From Platanthera guangdongensis (taxonomy: Eukaryota > Streptophyta > Magnoliopsida > Asparagales > Orchidaceae), in the NCBI GenBank assembly GCA_039583875.1, contig CM077167.1:153405010-153469009 (forward strand): a DNA stretch of 64,000 nucleotides. Reading direction: 5' to 3'. The position numbers were made by a program, and so were the translations under genes. The notes under the pieces are model-generated. The model was given only the letters and a program-made list of their open reading frames with translations, was not told the origin of the DNA and ran no database searches. Positions 41,112 through 53,019 of this stretch are shown here, in pieces (position 1 is the first letter of the stretch; each line of letters begins with the position of its first letter).

Positions 41112-42440
41112 TGATGCAGGCCCAAAGTTTCGACAGATTAAACTACGCGTTCTTCTGTTCGACAATTTAATTAAATATCTAGTGCGCGTTTTCTCTACTT
41201 AGTACTATCAAATACTCAAGCATTAAAAGACAAAAATTTCACAACCATCAATGCAAAGGGACGCAACCCCTTTTATAGATCGAACAAGGGCTATAGGCCA
41301 ATGTTCGCTCAAGCGAAAAAGGACCCACACGATCCGGACAGTTAGCTATTCAAATTAGATTATGCGCAAGCAATTTACCATTCCAATAAAAAAGGTTTCA
41401 GGCTAAATTAGTGATTAAAATGAAGTCCTAATATCAATCCAAATTAATCAAAGATGAGGGTTTACCAAATCACTTGAACGCAGGGGGAAATCAAAGGTGA
41501 TGAACCTGATTTCTTCAAGTGTTCACGAGATCTACCCGCTCCAAGTTATACGAAAAATATTTGGGAAATATATGCTTGAAAATTTAGATTTTATTAGGCT
41601 CTAATTTCAATATAAATCCGGACTAAAAACTGTTCTTCTAATTCCACCAAAACCTCACAAAATAAGTTAGAAGAAATCTCACAAAGAGGTGTAGGAATCG
41701 TTACCCAAATCCCAAGAAAACCTTCCACAGAGATGAGTGGAGGAACACACGTTGACGGTGGTATATTCTCTATTTCCACGCAGAAATCCTCGGATCCGCA
41801 CCGGACGATGAAGACGCTCGCCGTTTTCTCCTTTTGACAAACCCTTGGAGAGGGAGGAGGAGGGGAGGGGGAAGGTGGCCGAGCCACTAAGAGTCGTTGA
41901 GATAGAAGGCCGGTGGCCAAGACAGAAGAGAAAGGGGGGAGAATTTCTGAAAGAGGAAGGAGAAAGGAGGGGGAAAATTAAAAATTTGAATTCTTAGGAT
42001 TTCTTTCTTTCATTCTCTAATTATTCCTTCATAATCATGGCTATATATAGCCTACACCACTCAATCATCCTCCATTCAAAATTCAAAATTCAAAAAGAAA
42101 TTATGATGGTTATATGCACCCATCATAATACATGAAATGAAAATACAATACATGAAATTAAACAATTCACTAACAAAATAAAATGCATGAAATAAAGTAC
42201 TTTTAAAATAGAATTGCATGAAATAAAAATTGATAAAATATATAATTATAATTATGTAATTTATAATTATATATTTTATTTATTGGTGGCAGTGGACGTC
42301 GAGCAAAACATGTAGCATTGGCAGTGTTGGCGAAGAAACATCGTGGTAGACTCCCATCTTCGAGCTTGCGGCAACGACCGTCCCAATCCATGAACTCTCG
42401 ATGTCATAGATCCACGGCCGCATCATCATCATTGCCATCA
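41112..42440 (-). repeat. N 5' LTR, 1329 bp
   Basis: Same sequence as the 3' LTR with scattered substitutions. The TGATGG...TGCATCA termini are followed on the outside by the TAGAC duplication at 42441. Confidence 0.92.
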
Positions 42441-42445
42441 TAGAC

Positions 42446-43306
42446 ATTAATAAAGAGACACGAATAAGGGCATCGGCCACACGATTTAGAGTCTCCTTAA
42501 GATACTTTATTATAAATTTATACTCCTAAAGATAGGAGACCCACTTGGTATGTTAGGGGCTGACCTTGCTTTGAGAGTTGAGAAATCTCAAAGCGTCGTG
42601 ATCGGATTGGATAACAAACTCCTTTAGGAGTAGATAGTGTTGCCAATGTTGGAGGCAATGAATAACAGCATAAAACTCATTATCATAATTAGAATAATTA
42701 AACTTCGGACCGGCAAGTTTCTCTCTAAAATACCCAAGCGGATGACCCTCCTGACTCAAAACACCACCTATGCCGACTCCAGAAGCATTACAAGACAGTT
42801 CAAAAAGCTTATTAAAATCTGGAAACCTCAAAAGTGGAGTTTCTGACATCTGTGATTTAATAGTTTGGAACACTTTAGTAGCCGATTTGGTCCAAATAAA
42901 ATCTCCTTTATTCATACATTCCATTATCGGCGTCATGATACTACTAAAATCTCGAATAAAGCGACGATAAAAGGTAGCTAGCCCGTGAAAACTCTTAGCA
43001 TCTCGAATGTTGGTGGGTTCCGGCCATTCCTTAATGGCTTGGACCTTCTTAGGATCCACATGTATTCCTTCAGAACTCACAATATATCCAAGGAATTCTA
43101 CGGACGTCACATAAAATGCACACTTCTTGATATTGACAAATAATCTTTCTGTCATCAGCGTGGTAAGGATAGTCCTCAAATGTGACTCATGATTGATCAG
43201 AGAAGTACTAAAAACGAGGATATCATCAAAATATACCACAATTAATTTTTCCATGAATGGTTGGAAGACAAGAGTCATCATCCTAGAGAAAGTACCCTGG
43301 GCATTG
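42446..43306 (-). pseudogene. pol: G pol: reverse transcriptase and RNase H
   Basis: Starts at the C5 insertion in NAQGTFSRMM context. RT catalytic motif VYFDDILVFS (about 43240-43212), then NIKKCAFYVTSVEFLGYIVS, KVQAIKEWPEPTNIRDAKSF and LATFYRRFIRDFS. RNase H begins FELSCNASGVGIGGVLSQEG, in which the usual catalytic Asp before AS is Asn (CNAS, expected C/TDAS). QSDHDALRFL follows. A stop occurs near 42550. It continues in decayed form to N at 42445. Confidence 0.88.
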
Positions 43307-45166
43307 TGAAAGATAAATCTATGGGTAGTTAATCACCTAGAGGGGGGTGAATAGGTGTCTTTAAAATTCTTTGTCACTTATACTTTATATTTTAGCAAAT
43401 TCTTGAAATTAAATTTCACAAGAACATAGCACATGCATTCCACAGAGTACACAGAAATTTTATAGTGGTTCCCTTATTTAGGGTACATCCACTTTCCCCC
43501 TTCTTCCTTACTAGCAATGTACTATATAAGGTTATATCTCCTCCTCTTCAACTCAGATCAACAGATCTTACAGGCTCAATTTTTATTAAGAAACCTACAA
43601 CTCATACCCACTAGTCCTACCTCAGAGATACACCCAATCTCCTACCTCAGGTCTCTCAAGAACCCTACCTCAGCCTTTATAACATAGGCTTACACCTCAG
43701 TGATCCCACACAAATCACCTACCTCTTGTCCCTCAAGAACCCTACCTCAGCCTTTATAAATCAGGCTTACAACTCTGAGAATTTATCTCCTACTCACTCA
43801 GATCTCAAAGAGATCTTACAAAATTAAGAGGTTAAGAAAGAAATTAATCTCAGAAAATAGTAATTCGATAATCTGACAAATCTGAGAATTCAGATTCTTT
43901 AATTCAGCAGCACAGGATAGATTCTTGATGAGTAGACTAGCTGAAATGATTATTCTCTGGATCGGCAAGTTCTTGATGTTGATCGGCTTGATTTCCTTGA
44001 AGAACTTGTAGAACAAATCCACCTTAATCCTTTAATCAACTTGTCGTAATGATCCGAAGATTTTTTTGAAGACCTTCGTCTTCCTTCTTCTTGGGGTTGT
44101 TTCCCTCCTCTGAATGAGAGAAAAATAATTGATTGTGTGATTCTTCTGATTGTCCTTTTCTGTGTAGATGACCCCTCTATTTATAGCCTTCACGGGTTGT
44201 TGGCTTCTAATTGATGACGTCATCATTACGCCATCATACTTTAAGTTCTCCTTCAAATAGTTTCAGATGAGATATCATGTTACTGTAGCTGATATTACAT
44301 TTCTGACTTGACTTGAAACTTCTGTGTTGACTCTGTACATCTTCAGAATCATAAGTTTCGAGATATCCCAAGTGTCTCGACACAATAATACTTAGTGTAA
44401 ATTGGTAAGTGTCAAGACATCTTAGCAGTCTCAACATAACTGTCTGCTGGTTTCAACATCTTTAAATCTTCATTGTGTCAATACAGTTGAATTGTCTCGA
44501 CACTATCGTTTGCTAGGTGTCAACATCTTTAAGTCTTCACTTCAGCACTTCATTGTGTCAAGATAGTTGTATGGTCTCGACACTACTGTCATGAGCTTTA
44601 AGGTGTCGAGATATTTGACTTGTCTCGATACTGCTGACTTAATATTCAAGGTGTCGAGATAACTGAATTATCTCGACACAGCTGACTTAATCTTCACAGT
44701 ATCGAGATAACTGAATTGTCTCGACGCAGCTGACTTGATCCTACAAGGTGTTGAGATAACTGACTTGTCTTGACAACGCTGTCTTGAATCTTCAAGGTGT
44801 CGAGATAACTGAATTGTCTCGACACAGCTGACTTGATATGTCGACACTTCTCCTACAAAAATGTCGATATAGTTGTGAAGTGTGTCGACACTTTATACTT
44901 AGTCATTTTTTTGGCTTTGACTGCCCTGATTTCACTCAGCACTAATAGCTGTATGGCGTTGAGTGAACTGGCTTTACTCGAGGCTTGTTGACTTGGTTAA
45001 TTTTCTGCCTTTCTAGTCAGCTTCTATGAGTCCACCTGTCCAATCAACATGATATAGACTAACCTGCATGCATGAACTGAAACATACATCAAATACAAAC
45101 TTGTGTATATTATTAAGTTGAAAGGGCTTCTTCAAATCAAGTACATTGTTTCCAATGTATCCAACA
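43307..45166 (-). repeat. C5 3' LTR, 1860 bp
   Basis: Minus strand TGTTGGATACATTGG (45166) to ATCTTTCA (43307). The U3 dyad array runs 44900-44340, with TATA CTATAAATAG at 44086-44077. CTGAGGTAGG/TGAGTTGTAG words are at 43800-43595, the stem-loop AGTGGATGTACCC/GGGAACCACT at 43493-43464, and a C run near the end. No gene. Confidence 0.87.
44077..44900 (-). promoter_or_regulatory. C5 LTR U3 promoter: GTGTCGAGATA/TGTCTCGACAC hairpins plus TATA
   Basis: Repeated GGTGTCGAGATA-(5 to 7 bp)-TTGTCTCGACAC, imperfect 11-bp inverted repeats, about 50-60 bp apart, followed on the minus strand by CTATAAATAG at 44086-44077. Confidence 0.68.
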
Positions 45167-45178
45167 ATCTTCCCCTAT
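45167..45178 (-). other. C5 polypurine tract
   Basis: Minus-strand AATAGGGGAAGAT next to the LTR start at 45166. It matches the C2 tract AATAGGGGGAGAT. Confidence 0.8.
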
Positions 45179-45412
45179 TTAGAGAAGTCATAACCCCAAT
45201 TCAATAATATACACCACAATACCAAAATATAATAATTATGATGTACATAAGAAGTGTTGAACAAATATAATGGAAACAACATCAATAAGACATATATAAC
45301 AAAGTGCAACTAAAATTTTTCATTCCAATTTTTCAAATATTATACTTTTCCGTTTTTATAATGTTCTTAAAACCAAATTACATAGTTTCTAGAAAAGAAA
45401 AATAATCTAAGA

Positions 45413-48017
45413 TTATTCTGGCTCTTTGATGACAATGTCTTTTCTTGATTGAACTTTAGCTTTAATTTCAGGCACCTTGTCATCAACAACCTTCTTCTTT
45501 CCTTTGACATCCTTGACCTTCAAGATCTCTTCTTCCTTGAGCTTTTGCCTTTCAAAATAATGATAGGGCTTAGGGAAATACTTGTTGGGTTCAATAAAAT
45601 CAGCTCGAATCTTACCTGCCTTCAAATCTTTTCTGAATTTATATATGATCTCCTGTTGCTTTGTATGCTTGACTCATTCTTATTCTGAATACCATTTTCC
45701 CCTATAAGTTGTATTGTTATTGACTGATTTCCATGCATTGAGTATAATAGATCTAGAAGTTGGACTCCACTACTCAAAATCTGGCTTTGCTTCAGCCTGC
45801 TCCATGAATCTCTTCTTAGATATTTGAGCTTCTTTTTCTTTGATCAATACAGAAGCAGCCATATCCACCTCCTCACATACTACATTCTGAATCTATGGTG
45901 GAGGGTTGTACATAGACTATACTGATGTTCGAATAGCCTCAAAATGAGCCGGTTGGAAGCCAGACTCAGCAGTTTGATCTTCATCATACCTTAAGGGAGG
46001 AAAGCCTAGAGTTTCTTTGATGCTATAGGAGGTCCAAATAGCATGCTCAGAGCTTGACTTTATCATTACTCTATCCCCCTTTATGACTTCTCTCTCAATA
46101 TGATCTATTAAATCATTCTTATGAAATCTGATTTGTCCATCTAGATGATTAATCCCTGAGGACCAAAGATTCTTTACTTTGAGCAAATGATCATCTAATT
46201 CTTTGCCATAAGACTTGAATTCCTTAACTATAGAGTATTCATGTATAGATAGCTGAGATTCAACAGTTGTAGAGGTAGAACCTATCTTTGTTTCCAGAGC
46301 TATAGTTTGCTCATCTAGCTTGACCAGTGAAGCATCATGTATTACAATTATGTTTGCATTCATTCTAGCCTAGTTTTCAAGGACATATCTTGTTTAATAG
46401 CTATTTCATCTAGAGTTTCCTTTGAGTCCTTCTACTGTTGAGCGAGATAGACTACCGCATGTGCCCCTCTTTGAAAGAAATCTGTCATTTCCTTCTTCAG
46501 CAAGTTGACCTCAAATCTAATGGATTTGATTTCTTGTGTTAACTGGAACTATAACTCCTTATTGCTTTCATCTACATATTTTTCCAATTTATTTCTTTAT
46601 TGATTTAATATTATTTGTATTTAAACCAGAAGTGAGCTTAAACCATAGGAGGAGCAGGTGTTGTTCCAGACAGAATTGTCTTCTTATAGCTCTCACTCCT
46701 CTTTTTGAGTTCAGTCAATTTTCTTTTCTTCATGTAAGAGGATTCCTCCTCCTCAGAATCAGAAGAACTAACTACTTCAACTGATTTAGGCTCTTTAGCT
46801 CCTTCAATATTTGGGGCCAGACCTGCTAACTCCCCCTCAACTCTTGCACCTTCTGCACCAAGATTTGTGACATCAGGAACAGGATCCTCTGGAAGAGCAG
46901 TCATCTACCCATGGATATCTGTATCTTTATTCAGAAAGATTTCTCCATCAGTCTCCTTAGAGACTGCATCCTCAATCTCCCTATCATCCATTTCCTGTTC
47001 AGGAACCTCTACTTGTTCTAAAACAGTGTTTAGCTCCTATACTACTTCCATTTCTATTGTGTTGATAGTATTCAAATCTATATCTAGCAAAATATTGAGG
47101 TGCTTACCCTCACTTGGATCCCGAGCTGGGATTATCTCTCCTTACATCTGATCACCAGTTCTAGGAGATGGCCTTGTAGATTTTTCAGCAACTGTATCAT
47201 CCTATTTTTTTTGAGCTAGAGCTTCCCAGATCTTCAGATACACTGGAAGATTCTTCTTCCACAACCACTGCTTTCTTCTTTTTCACCTTCTCCCTCTCTA
47301 CTATAGGTGTTTCCTTGGATAGTACTCTATCCCATCTTGCTAGTATTCTCATATTCATTCTCTTCATATGATTGATCTTAGATCCAATCTTCATATTGAG
47401 ACTGTTAGGAATAACTTGTACCAAGTAGAGACTAATTATCCTGCCCATATTGAGCTTCTTGATGCTCTCTGCTATTTTGTCAAAGACTAGTTTACTCCAG
47501 TTAGTCTTGACTTTGAATATAATTCTAGTCATCAGCTCAAACATATATGCAAAAATCCTATCATGTGCTCTTGTTTTTCATAGCAGCACCTTTCCTATTA
47601 TCTCCAACAGGAATTTGCGCAAGGTATTCATACCCTTCCTGATAAGGGTGCTTCCAAGCTTTGTGGGTGGGGCTAATCCCTCCACTCCAGAGCTTCTACA
47701 GTATTGGCAGAATCTAGGTCATATTCTTGATAAATGCTTGGTAATTGAAATATCTTGGCCAGTCTTATGGTTATGATTTTAACCTTTGTTCCATTCACTT
47801 GAGACTTAATATTTTCTATGTTAGAGTCAACATGAGCATTGGAAAAGAATTCATTAACCTCTCATTTTCAGATATTTGAAGGTTCGGAAAGCAGATATTC
47901 CAATCCTGCTTTAGTGATTAGGGCCATGACCTTCTTAATTTCTTCTAACGCCAAGTTGAATCCATTCCTGACAAGTTCATAACCTTTGAAGATGTTATCG
48001 TCACTTTTGGGCGCCAT
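45413..48017 (-). pseudogene. C5 ORF3, broken
   Basis: ATG at 48017 (MAPKSDDNIFKGYELVRNGF) aligns with the C2 ORF3 start (MVSKLNENVNEGYVLVRNAF). Fragments: 48017-47868, 47544-47197 (GRIISLYLVQVIPN, KINHMKRMNMRILARWDRV), 46904-46638 (acidic, then KKRKLTELKKRSESYKK), 46363-45917 (coiled-coil-like; RFHKNDLIDHIEREVIKGDR) and 45625-45413 (YFPKPYHYFERQKLKEEE). Stops and frameshifts separate them. C2 and C5 keep N-terminal, basic-cluster, coiled-coil and C-terminal blocks in the same order with many substitutions, which suggests past constraint. No signal peptide or membrane helix is evident. Confidence 0.78.
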
Positions 48018-48130
48018 GAGAGTGAAGAAATCGAACAAGGTGTGTCGACGAAATGGAATTCTAGGTCTCGACACTCAGAAATCAACAGTTCACAATATCA
48101 AGAAAGCATAGTCGACTTCTTCTCTTACAC

Positions 48131-48420
48131 CCTATTTATAGTCTAATCTTCACTGAAGACGAAAGGGCGCGCTCCATTCAGACTGTTCCTAAATTTTAGG
48201 AAAAGAAAACCTAGTGTCGACACAGGAAGCATTATTTGTCGAGATGTGTCGATAGAAGTCGACACAAGGATAATGTCTCTCGACATATACCTTAGGGTCT
48301 CGACACACTTTGATGTTTCGACACTTACTTTGGTGTCTCGACACATTCTTTGATGTCTCGACACTTTCTTTGATATCTCGACACATTCTCAGATGTCTCG
48401 ACACAACTTTTGACTAAGCC
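48131..48420 (-). promoter_or_regulatory. Internal U3-like promoter upstream of C5 ORF3
   Basis: Minus strand: eight or so TGTCTCGACA(C/T)-type words (48410-48215), then TATAAATAGG (48140-48131), then 114 bp to the ORF3 ATG at 48017. Core box and spacing match the C2 internal promoter (TATAAATAGG, 100 bp). The dyad is the C5 LTR version, not that of C2. Confidence 0.62.
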
Positions 48421-48548
48421 AAAATTTTGTTTTAGAACTATAGATAGTTGATATTTTTGAGGTCTATTCTTGATATTTAGGAAAGTAAATGTAATTTTTG
48501 ACTAATATATTTTATTCTTATTTTTATCAATTTTTATGTTTGCATAAA

Positions 48549-50461
48549 TTATACAAGATTCAACATGCCAAGTTCAAACTTACAGAAATTAAATTTCTCT
48601 TCATCTCGGGGCTTAGTGAAAATATCATCAATTTGTTTATTTGTAGGGACAAATTCTAGATTAATATCTCCATTTTCTACATGATCTCTAATAAAGTGAT
48701 ACCTAATCTCAATATATTTAGTTCTACTATGTGACACGGGATTGTTTGCAATTGAAATGGCACTAGTAGAATCACAATATAATGGAATTTACTTATCTGA
48801 ATGTTATAATCTTGTAATTGATACTGAATCCAAAGCAATTGTGCACGGCAACTTCCACTTGATATGTACTCAGATTCAGCTGTGGATATAGCTACACTTG
48901 TTTGCTTTTTGCTGCTCCATGACACCAGCCTTCTTCCAAGGAACTGACATGAACCTGAAGTGTTTTTCCTATCTTCTTTACAACCTGCATAATCTGCATC
49001 TGAAAAGCCTATTAGTTCAAAATCATTATTCCTGGGATACCATAGGCCAAGATTAGGTGTGCACTTTAGATATCTCAATATTCTTTTGACTACTGTATAG
49101 TGAGACTCCTAATGGCAAGCTTGATACCTAGCACAGACACAAGTAGCATACATTATGTCTGGTCTACTGGCTGTTAGATAGAGAAGTGATCCAACCATGT
49201 CCCTATACAAGGTGATATCAACTGGCTTGCCAGCACCATCCTTATCTAAAGACATACTGGACCCCATAGGAGTTATCATGGAAGTGGTTGTTTTCATGTC
49301 ATACTTCTTAATTAACTCCTTAGTGAACTTAGACTGACTAATGAAAATTCCATCTATCGTTTGCTTAACTTGGAGACCCAAGAAAAACATGAGTTCACCC
49401 ATGCTACTCATCTCAAACTTACCTTGCATAAGTTTGGCAAAGTTAGTGCAAAGTGACTCATCAGTAGAACTAAATATAATGGTATCTACATATATTTGTA
49501 CTAAGATGGTCTTGCCTTTGACTTACCTTAGGAATAGTATTTTGTCTATTTTCCCTCTTGAGAATTTATTCTCCCGAAGGAATTTAGACAGAGTCTCATA
49601 CCATGACCTTGGGGCTTGTTTTAATCCAAAGAGAGATCTTAATAAAAGATAAAGATGATTAAGATGAGTAGAGTCAATAAAACCTGAGGGTTGCTCGACA
49701 TACACCCTTTCTTTGAGGTTACCATTAAGGAAGGCTGACTTAACATCCATTTGATAAACCTTGAATCCTTTGTAGGCTGCATATGCTAGGAAGAGTCTAA
49801 TATCTTCCAATCTAGCCCCTGGTGCAAAGATTTGATCAAAATCTATAGCCTCTTCTTGTCTATAGCCCTTTGCAACCAATCTAGCCATGTTTATGATTAT
49901 AACACAATTCTCATCTAGTTTGTTTCTGTAGATCAACTTGATTCCTATGATGTTACAGTGATCTAGTTTGGGAACCAGCTTCCATATATTACATCTCTTG
50001 AACTGGTTCAATTCTTCCTGCATAGCCCCTATCCAAAATGGGTGTATATTGGCTTCTTCAAACTTCTTTGGTTCTATTTTAGATAGAAAACTTGAATACA
50101 TTATAGTGATGTGATGTCTAATTATTGTTGTCACACCATGAGCTGCATCTCCAATGATCAATTTCCTTGGATGATCCCTTAGATGTCTGACAGCAACTAG
50201 TAATGTGACATCTTCTCTTTGAACAACTTCATCTTATTGTGGAGTCTCTCCTTCTGGTTGATCATGTGCATGCTCTTCCTCAATAATGTTGACTCCATCT
50301 TATATACTTTGGCTTGCTAGAATTGAGTCTTCTATTGATAGCCCCTTTAGCTTCAAGTCTTCTCCTATTGTGTTTGATGTACCTGGCTTATCATTGTAAT
50401 ACATAGAACTTTCATGAAATTCAACATGAACATACCCCACTATAACTTGATCCCTCAAGTT
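48549..50461 (-). pseudogene. pol: C5 pol: reverse transcriptase and RNase H
   Basis: [52 protein letters not shown] and [12 protein letters not shown] (50161-49523). After stops, the region around the catalytic motif is damaged (49520-49430), then MQGKFEMSSMGELMFFLGLQ. RNase H: GFSDADYAGCKEDRKNT, STAESEYISSGSC, SRTKYIEIRYHFIRDHVENG, DIFTKPRDEEKF. It ends ELGMLNLV at 48549. Several stops and small shifts. 50461-50162 is the linker to integrase with stops. Confidence 0.87.
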
Positions 50462-51695
50462 TTAGACTCTATAGTCCTTATTGTGGTTATTATAACCAAC
50501 AAATATGCCTTCATAGGACTTCTCATCAAACTTAGTTAAGTATGTTTTCCCATTATTAAGTACAAAACATCTACATCCAAAGATTATGAAGTAGGCCAAG
50601 TCTAGTTTTCTGCCCTTCATTAGCTCATAAGGAGTCTTATTCACCCTTTTGTTGATTGAAGCTCTATTAAGAATATGACATGTGTTAATAGCTTCAGCCA
50701 AAAAATATTTCTGGAGAGAAGAATCACTCAGCATGGTTCTTCCAGCTTCAATGAGAGTTCTGTTCTTTCTCTCAGCAATCCCACTTTTCTTGGTGTTCTT
50801 GGAGAGGAAAACTCTTGCTGAATCCCAAGTTATTCGCAAACTTTGTCATGCATTCAGATTGAAACTCAGTTCCATGATCACTTCTGATTCTGACCACAGA
50901 ACTGTTCAATTCATTATGCATTTGTTTGACAAATGTCTTAAAGACATCAGGAGTTTCATACTTTTTTCTTAAAAAGAAAACCCAAGTAAATCTGGAATAG
51001 TCATCAACAATCACAAAGGTGTATAATTTCCTTCCTAGACTATGAACTGGCATAGGACCAAACAAGTCCATATGCAAGAGGTATAAACACCTCATAGAGT
51101 TTTTGGTTTCAATGCTTTTGAATGAAGCTTTGGCATACTTGCCTTTTAGACATGCAGAGCAAATGCTCTCCTTAGAGCATTTAATGTTAGGACCCTTCCT
51201 ATCTAGCACTTTGTTGAATAACTTGCCTATGGTATCATAGTTTAAATGAGCTAGCCTCTTATGCCATTTGACATGGTGTGAGGCTTTCTCATTTACAACT
51301 AGGCATATGGGGGAGTCTGAATTTAGATAAAGTAAATTTAAATAGTACACATTTCCACACCTAGTGAATGTCAAGATGACCTCTTGGTCACTTGACTTCT
51401 TTATGTGGCACTCATCCTTGTGGAGTGAAATGTCATAGCCAAGATCACAAAGTTGGTTTATGCTTATAAGGTTGTGTTGCAAACCTTCCACATAAGCTAC
51501 TTTGGTGAAAGTGACTAAGCCAATTAAGATCTTACCATAACCTCTGGTAATCCCTATGCCAGCTCCACCAAATACCACCTTTGGTCCATTCTTTACTGGA
51601 ATAAACTCCCTCAAATTGTTCTTTGTTCCGGTCATGTGTCTGGAACATCCACTATCCAAGTACCAGATGGGTCTATCTATGGTGCTTGGATAGAC
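50462..51695 (-). pseudogene. pol: C5 pol: protease and integrase
   Basis: Protease WYLDSGCSRHMTG at about 51665-51625. Zinc module WHKRLAHLNYDTIG and CSKESICSACLKGK. Integrase MDLFGPMPVHS, IRSDHGTEFQSE, and after a frameshift at about 50840-50800 AERKNRTLIEAGRTM, then FGCRCFVLNNGKTY and YEGIFVGYNNHNKDYRV. All three catalytic acidic positions are present. It begins in phase 0 after the acceptor-like AG at 51697-51696. Confidence 0.88.
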
Positions 51696-51713
51696 CTACA
51701 AAATAAGAATTTA
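51696..51713 (-). promoter_or_regulatory. C5 gag stop followed by splice-acceptor-like ATTTTGTAG
   Basis: Gag ends WVPKDK then TAA (51713-51711). A T-rich tract ends TTTTGTAG with AG at 51697-51696. Pol reads in phase 0 from 51695. Here pol is in the gag frame, but a second in-frame TAG (part of the tract itself) intervenes. Confidence 0.5.
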
Positions 51714-52363
51714 TTTATCCTTAGGAACCCAAATTGTCTTGGGTCCTAGGTGCTTGTTTGTTGGGACTCCATGAGACCACCTGAAAATTTCTTAACTGGA
51801 TACACTTTCTGCCTATGAGACACAGTGTGATTAAACCAGCAGTCCAGTGCAAAGTGTCCAATCTTTGCACAACACCAGCACTCATATTTGTTGTATCTCT
51901 TATTTGGAGGAATAGTAGGAATTTTTTGCTGACATTCCTTAGGACAGGAATCAGCAAACTTGATAGTTGCATTTTGATTAGGAGCAAAATATTTATTTTT
52001 CCTCTCAGTCACAACAGTAATCCTTGGAGCAAGCACATTAAGAATAGTTTTTCTATTCACATATGAATTTGGTCCTACTGATCCAGACTTTTGGATTTGT
52101 TTTCCCTTAGTCTGAAATATAGGTTATGTCATGACTGGACCCTTTTGTCCTGTCAGCTTTTTTCCTCTCCTTCTCTTAGGTTTAACATAACCAAGTCCAC
52201 TTTCAGGAGTTCCTGAGAAGGTATCTATAATGGAAAGCACAGTTTTAGATTTAGAAAATATCTGGACAACTCTTTTCTCATTTAGGAGTTTGAGTTCTAA
52301 CTCCGAAATGGTTGCACCCTTTTGTTTTAGCAACATGATTTGATCATCAATGATCTTAGTCAG
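51711..52363 (-). pseudogene. gag: C5 gag C-terminal part
   Basis: Starts where C6 is inserted (52363). Contains a coiled-coil-like piece (SELELKLLNEKRVVQIFSKS), KTVLSIIDTFSGTPESGLG (equivalent to the C1 and C2 segment), a basic region, and an intact knuckle CWCCAKIGHFALDC (about 51890-51845). A frameshift near 51800 moves the end (HLGPKTIWVPKDK) to another frame. The N-terminal capsid is missing from the window. Confidence 0.85.
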
Positions 52364-53019
52364 TGTGAAAAATGGACAAAGAGTTAAATAAACCGCAAAT
52401 TTTATTGCTCCAAAACGATAATCATTACATAGGTATGTCCCCTTATTTATAGAAATCGGGAGATATAAGAGAATACAACAACCGATGTGGGACTAAATAC
52501 AAGAAGGGAGGCCGATGCGGTTTAATACGGTCAAACCGCCCAATATACAACAAATAATAGAACATGAAATGGTAACTCGCAAAGTCGCATATCTGCTCCA
52601 GTGAAGACTGCTGACACGCCGCCAGATCGCAACTGCTGCAAGCTATCGGACTGCAACCACGGGTTGCCACCAGACTGCAGCTACGGTTAACCACCTATCC
52701 GTCGATGTGGCTTCAAGCAGGACACTTCAGCTTCAACCAAACCACTGCGGCTTCAACCAGACCACTGCGGCTTCAACCAGACCACTGCGGCTTCAACCAA
52801 ACCATTGCGGCTTCACTATGTCATACTGTTGAGGCTAACCAAAAACCAACTACTGCAGCTTACTGCTAGACCACTGCGACTTCCTCCAGACCTCAACTGC
52901 TACTCCTGACCACAAGATGAGGCACACCACCAAACCGCTGGACCAAACCGCCAGGTCGCTAAGACCAGTAGACCACTGCGGTTTAACATAAGTCTGCTCG
53001 GTCTCAACAAGCTCCAACA
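52364..53019 (-). repeat. C6 left LTR (3' LTR), 656 bp
   Basis: Minus strand TGTTGGAGCTTGTTGAGACC (53019) to CATTTTTCACA (52364). Contains a 20-bp tandem repeat CCACTGCGGCTTCAACCAGA (about 52735-52815). CTTATTTATAG at about 52442-52452 gives CTATAAATAAG on the minus strand, a TATA candidate. It differs from the right LTR by scattered substitutions. Confidence 0.9.

Larger units (their letters stand above)
37111..42440 (-). mobile_element. N: complete non-autonomous gypsy-type LTR retrotransposon, 5330 bp
   Basis: Two near-identical LTRs (37111-38442 and 41112-42440), a tRNA-iMet primer-binding site, a polypurine tract and a perfect target duplication TAGAC (37106-37110 and 42441-42445). The internal region is only 2.67 kb: a gag-like ORF and a second ORF with an integrase C-terminal remnant, with no protease, RT, RNase H or integrase core. 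It must have been mobilised in trans. Its LTR start region and IN tail resemble those of G, into which it is inserted. Confidence 0.92.
35122..43306 (-). mobile_element. G: Ty3/gypsy retrotransposon, 3' half, interrupted by N
   Basis: Minus-strand element: RT/RNase H (43306-42446), then N (37111-42440), then connection and integrase (37105-35930), 3' region and part of a 3' LTR. C5 cuts it at 43306/43307 in RT, and C3 cuts its 3' LTR at 35121/35122. The 5' half should lie right of the window beyond C5. The integrase-type and GPY/F remnants resemble plant chromoviruses. Confidence 0.82.
43307..52363 (-). mobile_element. C5: SIRE-type Ty1/copia with ORF3
   Basis: Minus-strand order: gag C-terminus (cut by C6 at 52363/52364), protease, integrase, RT, RNase H, dyad array plus TATA, ORF3, polypurine tract, 3' LTR. 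It is inserted in G RT; the flanking bases left of the LTR are CATTG (43302-43306). It has the same organisation as C2 and clear protein similarity to it, but different LTR dyads. Several stops and frameshifts. Confidence 0.9.
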
